Translations under genes and position numbers: made by a program
From: Candidatus Cloacimonadota bacterium
GTDB taxonomy: Bacteria; Cloacimonadota; Cloacimonadia; Cloacimonadales; JAIOQZ01
Direction: 5' to 3'
Length of the DNA stretch: 8,578 bases
NCBI GenBank assembly: GCA_021106755.1
Contig: JAIOTM010000077.1
Coordinates: 1-8,578, forward strand
Notes under the pieces: model-generated
The model's database searches: none
The model's input: only the letters and a program-made list of their open reading frames with translations
What the model was told of the DNA's origin: nothing
Part shown: one piece after another, positions 1 to 5,036 of the stretch
Position numbering within the stretch: position 1 is the first letter of the stretch
How the letters are laid out: every line of letters begins with the position of its first letter

Positions 1-357
1 AAGTGTATTGTAATTCTTGTGTTCAAGTATTTCAAACAGTTCCTCTTCAAGCATTCCATTACCTCTAAAGGACGCAAGCACTCCCACAATAGGTAATACA
101 CCACCATAAAAATCAACTGTATCCAATTCTGCCATTTCATAAGCTAATTCGAGGAGCTCTGTACTGTTTAAATCAAATATATAGTCACGATTTGCTAAAT
201 AATTGGTTGTATGATAACGGTTTGTTATTTTTGTAAAATCCAGTTTAGACTTTTTTTCATAGCTCAGTAATACCTGCATTGTTTGTCCAAATATTGAAAC
301 ACTTATGAAAAGGAGTGCGATTATGAATGTATTCTTAGCTGTTAGTGCTACTATCAT
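1..357 (-). CDS. Exported protein of unknown function, 3' end outside the window
   Basis: The reading frame is open for 119 codons from an ATG at 357 to the window edge, so the C-terminus is missing. The N-terminus has a typical Sec signal peptide: a lysine at residue 8, a hydrophobic core of about residues 9-22 (FIIALLF...), and probable cleavage after SIFG near residue 24, before QTMQV. The mature part is hydrophilic, rich in Asp, Glu and Tyr, and probably alpha-helical (STELLELAYEMAEL, EEELFEILEH). No cysteine or catalytic motif is visible in this part. GAGAGG lies six bases upstream of the ATG, inside the end of the preceding gene. The ATG overlaps that gene's TGA as ATGA, so translation is probably coupled. 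I recognise no family. Helix pairs of this kind could belong to HEAT-like repeats, but that is only an impression. The ORF and signal peptide are well supported; the function is unknown. Confidence 0.82.
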   Translation of the reverse strand, partial: MIVALTAKNTFIIALLFISVSIFGQTMQVLLSYEKKSKLDFTKITNRYHTTNYLANRDYIFDLNSTELLELAYEMAELDTVDFYGGVLPIVGVLASFRGNGMLEEELFEILEHKNYNTL

Positions 358-1085
358 TTTTTACCTCTCAGTGCTTCAAAAATGTGTTTTTGGATAGTGT
401 TACGTCCTACTTCTGATCTAATCCAAAATTCAGGTAAATGGAAGCTTCTGTACTTATCAATATAATCATCGTTATTCGATAGCAAGTGATGTCCTAAAAT
501 GAAAGTCCCTCTCGTGTTGACAGAATAGCTGTTATCTAAAGATGGTTGTGCATTAAATCTGTCATTGATAATATCATAAAGTTCTAACTTTTCATTTTCT
601 AAAAGTTGCTCTTGAATAATTGGCTGAGCTAGCAATAATTCTGAGCCAAAAATTTTAATGAAGGAACGATATGTGTGGCGAATACCAAATTTATCAACTG
701 AGTCTTTCAAAGGTTTCGGTTCTTTACATTTTGAAAGATATTCCTTAATGAGAGTTTCTTTGAAATCTTCCCGTTTTGTTAATTCATCAAACATATTCAG
801 TCTACTCATCATCGAAGAAAAGCATCCTTCAAGATTCTCGTATCCCAAGCAATCATCAACGTATGGGCAACCAAGTAATGTTTCCAGAATTGCTATAGTC
901 GTCATTTCAGACATTATGTCTTGTGGTATTTGATATACTTCAATCAGTTTTCTGGCTCTACGTAACTCTCCCCATCTTTTAGATTTATATTCGATGGGAA
1001 ATTCGTAAGGTTCAGTTATTGTGTATTCTGCAACCATATTTGATATACAAAGTAGCAAGATTATTGTCAAAATTGAGATTTTCAT
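354..1085 (-). CDS. Exported protein of unknown function with four mature-part cysteines (243 aa)
   Basis: I chose the ATG at 1085 because GGGAGG lies four bases upstream and because it places a signal peptide at the N-terminus (MKISILTIILLL, cleavage perhaps after VA at residue 19). An in-frame ATG at 1229 would add 48 hydrophilic residues, has no clear ribosome site and lies upstream of the likely -10 box. The mature part is largely helical. Cysteines sit at 73, 79, 88 and 120, in the spacing C-X5-C-X8-C-X31-C, an even number that could form disulfides in the periplasm or outside the cell. The segment IPQDIMSEMTT...ETLLGCP...GYENLEGCFS...LNMFDELTKRED (about 53-108) reminds me of uncharacterised secreted proteins I have seen in Firmicutes and Bacteroidota, without cysteines at those positions. 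This is recollection and was not checked. Both flanking ORFs overlap it by ATGA, suggesting one operon. No enzymatic motif is visible. Confidence 0.85.
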   Translation of the reverse strand: MKISILTIILLLCISNMVAEYTITEPYEFPIEYKSKRWGELRRARKLIEVYQIPQDIMSEMTTIAILETLLGCPYVDDCLGYENLEGCFSSMMSRLNMFDELTKREDFKETLIKEYLSKCKEPKPLKDSVDKFGIRHTYRSFIKIFGSELLLAQPIIQEQLLENEKLELYDIINDRFNAQPSLDNSYSVNTRGTFILGHHLLSNNDDYIDKYRSFHLPEFWIRSEVGRNTIQKHIFEALRGKK

Positions 1086-1153
1086 TTCTCCTCCCTTGTT
1101 TGTTTGGTTTGTTTTTTGGTTAGTGTTTCGCTTGTTTTCTTGAGTCCCGTCAT
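1082..1153 (-). CDS. 23-aa leader ORF coupled to the downstream exported protein
   Basis: This ATG at 1153 is preceded by GGGAGG with a five-base spacer, one of the best ribosome sites in the window. The frame runs 23 codons and stops at a TGA that overlaps the ATG of the 243-residue gene as ATGA. The peptide begins MTGLKKTSET and ends TREEK. It is hydrophilic, with many Lys, Thr and Gln residues, and has no hydrophobic segment, so it is not an exported or membrane peptide. Its final codons contain the GGGAGGAG ribosome site of the next gene, so ribosomes finishing the leader would sit over that start. It could be a translational-coupling leader, a regulatory upstream ORF or a genuine small protein. 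There is no run of one amino acid of the kind that marks classical attenuation leaders. Chance cannot be excluded for so short a frame, but ribosome site plus ATGA overlap make it credible. Confidence 0.55.
   Translation of the reverse strand: MTGLKKTSETLTKKQTKQTREEK
1088..1095 (-). promoter_or_regulatory. Ribosome binding site that fixes the 243-aa start
   Basis: The minus strand reads GGGAGGAG followed by AA and then the ATG at 1085. It lies inside the last codons of the 23-codon leader ORF. It is the main reason for preferring this start over the in-frame ATG at 1229. Confidence 0.75.
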
Positions 1154-1158
1154 AATTT

Positions 1159-1164
1159 CCTCCC
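1159..1164 (-). promoter_or_regulatory. Ribosome binding site of the leader ORF
   Basis: The minus strand reads GGGAGG, then AAATT, then ATG at 1153. Strength and spacing are as good as those of the annotated genes here. This supports translation of the short leader ORF. Confidence 0.6.
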
Positions 1165-1174
1165 ATCAGGTTAG

Positions 1175-1192
1175 TTGTACACAATAGTACAA
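1175..1192. promoter_or_regulatory. Palindrome TTGTAC-N6-GTACAA, candidate operator
   Basis: Two perfect 6-bp arms, TTGTAC at 1175-1180 and GTACAA at 1187-1192, flank ACAATA. The element begins two bases downstream of the candidate minus-strand -10 box (1199-1194). It would therefore cover the transcription start and the first part of the 5' leader of the leftward operon. That position suits a dimeric repressor. As RNA it could also form a six-pair hairpin upstream of the leader ribosome site. No regulator gene is visible to assign to it. Confidence 0.4.
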
Positions 1193-1193
1193 T

Positions 1194-1199
1194 ATTATA
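1194..1199 (-). promoter_or_regulatory. Candidate -10 box of the leftward operon
   Basis: The minus strand reads TATAAT, a perfect sigma70 -10 hexamer, about 40 bases upstream of the leader ORF start. No recognisable -35 hexamer occurs 16-18 bases upstream and there is no TG extension, so an activator may be needed or the match may be chance in AT-rich DNA. Confidence 0.35.
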
Positions 1200-1455
1200 T
1201 TTCTCTTTAGCTTCCTGATGTTTCCTCATCTGAGATGCACTATGTAATTATGGGTGATATTTTGTCACATTTTTTTTTGTTGTTACAATTCTGCCGATTG
1301 GAGATAGACACCGGGACCAACTTTGTGAGAAGCTTAGCATAACTTCCAAAAGCGGTCATTGAAGATTTCTTTCTATAAGTCAGAATCACAGATTCAGTAA
1401 TGAATGCCAGTCATAAAGATACGGGTATGAAGTTATATGTCGCTAAACTTTTTAA
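1200..1455. other. Non-coding region between divergent transcription units
   Basis: No convincing gene was found on either strand between the leftward operon's -10 box and the candidate promoter of the rightward surface-protein gene. It holds a T9 run at 1270-1278 with no hairpin before it, and a short inverted repeat GAATC-ACA-GATTC at 1383-1395. A 19-codon ORF at 1400-1459 lacks a ribosome site. The region could contain upstream regulatory sites for either gene. Confidence 0.5.
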
Positions 1456-1501
1456 TTGACAATAAAGCTGAGTGTTTCAAAATTTTGTTAATGTGTATAA
1501 A
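1456..1501 (+). promoter_or_regulatory. Candidate promoter for the surface-protein gene
   Basis: TTGACA at 1456-1461 is a perfect -35 hexamer. With a 17-base spacer the -10 position reads AAAATT, which is weak. AAATTTTG at 1480-1487 resembles the TAnnTTTG -7 element of Bacteroidota promoters, with an upstream TTG at a plausible distance. A separate TATAAA at 1496-1501 has no good -35 partner. A promoter in this interval is likely, but which boxes are used is not settled by the sequence. Confidence 0.4.
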
Positions 1502-1510
1502 AACAGAAAT

Positions 1511-1517
1511 AAGGAGG
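1511..1517 (+). promoter_or_regulatory. Ribosome binding site that fixes the surface-protein start
   Basis: AAGGAGG followed by six bases (ATTAAA) precedes the ATG at 1524. The frame is open back to 1437, but the upstream codons lie over the candidate promoter and have no ribosome site. Starting at 1524 also puts the signal peptide at the N-terminus. Confidence 0.85.
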
Positions 1518-1523
1518 ATTAAA

Positions 1524-4500
1524 ATGACAAAGAAATTAATCGGTTTGCTCGTAATGGTTACATTATTGAGCTTTTCGACACTTGCTTTCGCCCGTACTGA
1601 CAAAACAGTCGGATTGGACAGCAAAACATTTAACATGCGTTCGACCCGGATGCCTGGTACAGATTGGGTAAACGGCGAACAGCAAGACAACTATAATGGT
1701 CCCAACCGTGATGTACTCTTCGCACAGGCTTCGGACGATGAAAACACTCCAGGTTGGTCTGCCAGTAATGCATCTAATGCATTTACTATGTATGAGAACT
1801 TCTCTGGTGTTGTGGGTAACTGTGACGGCATTCGTGTATGGGGATTAATCCTCAACAACTCAGGTGGCTGGCATGCTGTGGATGTTGACCCGTTACAATT
1901 CAATGTGAAATTCTGGGACACTGCTAATGGCTTACCCGGAACTGAACTTGCATCCTACACTACAACAGTTAACCGGGTTTCCACTGGTCAGTCTGTAATT
2001 GGCTTCCCAATGTACTACTGGCATATTCCTGTTTCACCGACAATTGATATTTCAACTGCAACCTGGGTATCAATTAACGAAGACATAGTACAAACACCCG
2101 AAGACGCATGGTTCATGTGGTTCTCCTCTTCTGTTGGAGATGGCATGTCGAAGCATTGGGATGGAACTGCATGGGTCTCTCCCGACCCAAGCGACCGCTC
2201 TCTGGAAATTCATGGAATAATTGCAGCTGGTGGTTCTCCGGGAGCACCAACAAACTTTGTTGCTGTACCTAATGCAACTGGTAATCTGGACTGTAACCTT
2301 TCATGGGATAATCCTACACTTCAGCATGATGGTTCTCCTCTCACTTCCCTTACAACCATGGAATTATATCGTAGTGATGACGCTGTAAATCCCCTGCATT
2401 CCTTTACCACTGTGACACCTGGACAAGCTATGAATTATGCGGACATCACCGTACCAGCTGCTGGCATGTACACATATGAGTTATTCGGAACCAACACCGC
2501 TGGTGATGGTGTTTCTGTCACTGTTGATTCATGGATTGGCGAAGATGTACCTGATATTGTTACTGGTTTAACTCTTGCAGACAGTGCTGGTAATGGTGTT
2601 CTCACCTGGACCAATCCCACTGTTGGACTTCATGGAGGTCCTTACAACCTGCCAATAACCAGTTACGCTATTGTGCGTTCCGATGGAACTCCGTTTACTG
2701 TTACAGGTAGTGCAACTACATGGACAGATACCACTGTTCCTGGTGCGGGTAATTATTACTATGATGTAACTGCTATTAATGCTTCCGGCAATGGTGGAAC
2801 CGCTACTTCCAATACTGTACTTCTTGGTGGTGCCGGGCTTCTCATCTTTGAAACCTTTGATACATTCCCACCTACTGGCTGGACCACTGCCGAAACTAAC
2901 TGGATGGGTTCCGCAACTAACAACGCTGGTGGAACTGCTCCTGAAGCAGATTTTTACTGGAGTCCCGCAGCTATTCAGGTTTTCCGCTTTATCAGTCCGG
3001 TAGTTAATACTGCCGGCTACGCAACGTTAACGCTGGACTTTGGACACGCTGTAAGTTGGTACTCCAACACGTTCGACCTGAAAATTCAGACAACGAGCGA
3101 CGGTGGAACAATCTGGAATGACGCCTGGACATCAAATGTCTCAGCCGACATACCAGCTACTGCTGTTACTGTTCCAATCCTTACTGGAGATGTTGGCTCT
3201 GGAAACTTCCAGTTCGCTTTCGTGTTTGATGGAGACTCTTTCGACATCAACGACTGGTGGTTTGATGATGTACAACTCGGCGGTCTGCAGGGTAATGTTG
3301 GACACATAAGTGGTACTGTTACACTTGGTACCCGTGACATTACAGATGTAATAATTACATGTGGGAATTACACAACTTCACCAGATGCAACTGGTGCTTA
3401 TAACTTCGATTTATTAGCTGGTACTTATGACATGGGCGCGACTCTGCCTATGTATTCTCCCTGGAGCCAGACAGGCGTTCAGGTAACAGACAACGTTACA
3501 ACTACTGTTGACATTACTCTAAATCCGCTACCTGCCGTTCATGTACTCGGTCATGTAGAAGATGCTGGTGGTAATGGTTTACAGGGCGTTACGATTGACC
3601 TGACTGGTGCGAATGATTTCAGTGGTACAACAGATGCAAGTGGCGACTTCGATATAGATGGTGTCACTTCCGGTGAGACCTATACTCTGACCGCTACACT
3701 CGCCGGTTTCGCTACTTATACAGAAGACATCACTGTTGGTACTACTGACTACACAGTCAACGACATCGTTCTTACCGAGCCTATTTATGATCCGATTAAT
3801 CCTGCTGTTACAGCCGATGGGATGTTTACGTGGGAAGCTGGTGGTCCTTCCGGTGGTGGAAGTTTCGCGGACGACTGTGAAACAGGTACTTTCCATACAG
3901 ATTGGACCATGATTCAAGGAGCAGGAACTGCTGGAGCAACGGGAATCCCTTACTGGCATGTCACTCAGGATTATGTAGCTAATGGCATATTCGGTGCCGC
4001 AGTTAATTGGGGTTACACCATTGATACATGGTTGATTGCTCCAGATATTCTTGCTGACGCGACTACAGTTATCAACTTCACATGGGAAAGCTCTTATTCA
4101 TGGTCTGTTGATCCTAACGACAACGCCGACCTGTGGATAAAAGTTTCCACTGATGGTGGTTCCACATGGACAGATGAATGGACATTTGGAAATATCGGAG
4201 TCTGGGCTGAATGGACATGGTACCAGACCGAAGTTGATCTTTCCGCTTATGCCGGACAATTGATTCAGGTTGCTATTAACCTCGTTGAAAATGATGCTGC
4301 CGATGTTGGACTGGACGATGTTTACATTGGTCCCGCAACTACTCGTGGTTTTGGCACACGTCAGATTGGTATAACCTATCAGGGAGAAACAGGACTTAAA
4401 TCAGCTCCTGAGACTCGTCTTTCTCGTGACCTTATCGGTTTCAACGTCTATCTTGACGATACAATGGAAACACAGTTAGACGCACTCACGTTGCAGTATC

Positions 4501-4916
4501 AGTTCACCGGTTTAACTTTCGGTGAACAATACACTGCTGGTGTAGCCGCGCTTTATTCCGGCAACGTTGAGTCCGAGATAGTTGAAGTTGATTTTACCTA
4601 CTTCGGTCAAGCTAACGGCGATGATCTGATTTCTCCGTTCAGCACACAGCTTGTAGGAAATTATCCGAATCCATTCAACCCGGAAACGGCAATCAACTTC
4701 ACGCTGAAAGAGACTCAAAAGGTTACTATTGATGTTTACAACGCTCGTGGACAGAAAGTAAAGACACTCGCTCAAGGCGAATACGCTACTGGTTCTTACA
4801 GTGTTGTCTGGCTTGGTGTGGATGATAACAACAAGAAAGTCTCCAGCGGTATTTATTTCTACCGTATGAAGACTGGTCGTTACACTTCCACCAAGAAAAT
4901 GATTCTCATGAAATAA
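1524..4916 (+). CDS. Secreted modular surface protein with C-terminal type IX-type sorting domain (1130 aa)
   Basis: The signal peptide is residues 1-23 (MTKK, hydrophobic core, cleavage AFA|RTD). Next comes an aromatic-rich beta region of no recognised family (about 24-235). Two tandem FN3-like modules follow (about 239-340 and 342-432), which share L(S/T)W-x-NPT, YRSD/VRSD and TVPxAG-x-Y-x-Y. An adhesin/MAM-like module (437-587) ends in WWFDDVQLGG. Two carboxypeptidase-regulatory-like modules follow (594-670, 672-752), then a second adhesin-like module (783-937) ending in LDDVYIGP, and an FN3-like segment (970-1032). The C-terminus (about 1040-1130) has YPNPFNPET, VYNARGQKVKTL, SSGIYFYRMKTG and final MILMK, the pattern of type IX secretion sorting tails. 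Such tails are normally removed as the protein is attached to or released from the cell surface. No protease or glycosidase catalytic motif is seen, so adhesion or binding is the likeliest role (inference). It is followed by its own terminator and appears monocistronic. Confidence 0.92.
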   Translation: MTKKLIGLLVMVTLLSFSTLAFARTDKTVGLDSKTFNMRSTRMPGTDWVNGEQQDNYNGPNRDVLFAQASDDENTPGWSASNASNAFTMYENFSGVVGNCDGIRVWGLILNNSGGWHAVDVDPLQFNVKFWDTANGLPGTELASYTTTVNRVSTGQSVIGFPMYYWHIPVSPTIDISTATWVSINEDIVQTPEDAWFMWFSSSVGDGMSKHWDGTAWVSPDPSDRSLEIHGIIAAGGSPGAPTNFVAVPNATGNLDCNLSWDNPTLQHDGSPLTSLTTMELYRSDDAVNPLHSFTTVTPGQAMNYADITVPAAGMYTYELFGTNTAGDGVSVTVDSWIGEDVPDIVTGLTLADSAGNGVLTWTNPTVGLHGGPYNLPITSYAIVRSDGTPFTVTGSATTWTDTTVPGAGNYYYDVTAINASGNGGTATSNTVLLGGAGLLIFETFDTFPPTGWTTAETNWMGSATNNAGGTAPEADFYWSPAAIQVFRFISPVVNTAGYATLTLDFGHAVSWYSNTFDLKIQTTSDGGTIWNDAWTSNVSADIPATAVTVPILTGDVGSGNFQFAFVFDGDSFDINDWWFDDVQLGGLQGNVGHISGTVTLGTRDITDVIITCGNYTTSPDATGAYNFDLLAGTYDMGATLPMYSPWSQTGVQVTDNVTTTVDITLNPLPAVHVLGHVEDAGGNGLQGVTIDLTGANDFSGTTDASGDFDIDGVTSGETYTLTATLAGFATYTEDITVGTTDYTVNDIVLTEPIYDPINPAVTADGMFTWEAGGPSGGGSFADDCETGTFHTDWTMIQGAGTAGATGIPYWHVTQDYVANGIFGAAVNWGYTIDTWLIAPDILADATTVINFTWESSYSWSVDPNDNADLWIKVSTDGGSTWTDEWTFGNIGVWAEWTWYQTEVDLSAYAGQLIQVAINLVENDAADVGLDDVYIGPATTRGFGTRQIGITYQGETGLKSAPETRLSRDLIGFNVYLDDTMETQLDALTLQYQFTGLTFGEQYTAGVAALYSGNVESEIVEVDFTYFGQANGDDLISPFSTQLVGNYPNPFNPETAINFTLKETQKVTIDVYNARGQKVKTLAQGEYATGSYSVVWLGVDDNNKKVSSGIYFYRMKTGRYTSTKKMILMK

Positions 4917-4932
4917 AATAGCTTAGAAATAT

Positions 4933-4970
4933 ACCGCCCGTTTGTCTAATTGGATTTACGGGCGGTTTTT
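4933..4970 (+). terminator. Rho-independent terminator of the surface-protein gene
   Basis: A perfect 9-bp GC-rich stem pairs ACCGCCCGT (4933-4941) with ACGGGCGGT (4958-4966). The loop is 16 bases and a run of five T ends the element at 4970. It begins 16 bases after the stop codon. On the opposite strand the same hairpin is followed only by ATATTTCT, so it may act weakly as a backstop for the converging uvrA transcript. Confidence 0.88.
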
Positions 4971-4987
4971 AACTCACATAATGCAGT

Positions 4988-5009
4988 AAAAATTTACAAT
5001 CTGAGATTG
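4988..5009 (-). terminator. Possible weak terminator of uvrA
   Basis: On the minus strand, starting 27 bases after the uvrA stop, CAATC-TCA-GATTG (5009-4997) is followed by TAAATTTTT. The stem is only five pairs with a three-base loop, and four bases separate it from the T run, so activity is doubtful. The stronger hairpin at 4933-4966 lies further along the same transcript. Confidence 0.28.
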
Positions 5010-5036
5010 GGGAAATCTGAATTCTTCTGGTTGCTT

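Noticed and set aside
658..933. 91-codon plus-strand ORF antisense to the 243-residue exported protein
   Set aside because: No ribosome site, no recognisable motif. The opposite strand has a signal peptide, strong ribosome site and operon overlaps.
1086..1229. In-frame N-terminal extension of the 243-residue protein to the ATG at 1229
   Set aside because: The added 48 residues are polar and would bury the signal peptide. The ATG lies upstream of the candidate -10 box, and a strong ribosome site marks the start at 1085.
1270..1278. Run of nine T suggestive of a terminator
   Set aside because: No stem-loop precedes it on the plus strand, and it lies in a divergent region where no transcript is expected to end.
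1383..1395. Inverted repeat GAATC-ACA-GATTC as an operator
   Set aside because: Only five pairs, far from the candidate promoter boxes, and expected by chance in a few hundred bases.
1400..1459. 19-codon plus-strand ORF upstream of the surface-protein gene
   Set aside because: No ribosome site and it overlaps the TTGACA box. Unlike the leftward leader ORF, it is not coupled to any gene.
1437..1523. In-frame 29-codon extension of the surface protein
   Set aside because: It lacks a ribosome site, overlaps the candidate promoter, and would precede a canonical signal peptide that has AAGGAGG at the right distance.
3579..3959. 126-codon minus-strand ORF inside the surface-protein gene
   Set aside because: It is antisense to repetitive Thr/Gly-rich coding sequence. 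Its Cys/Ser/Thr-rich translation is a typical artefact of that composition.
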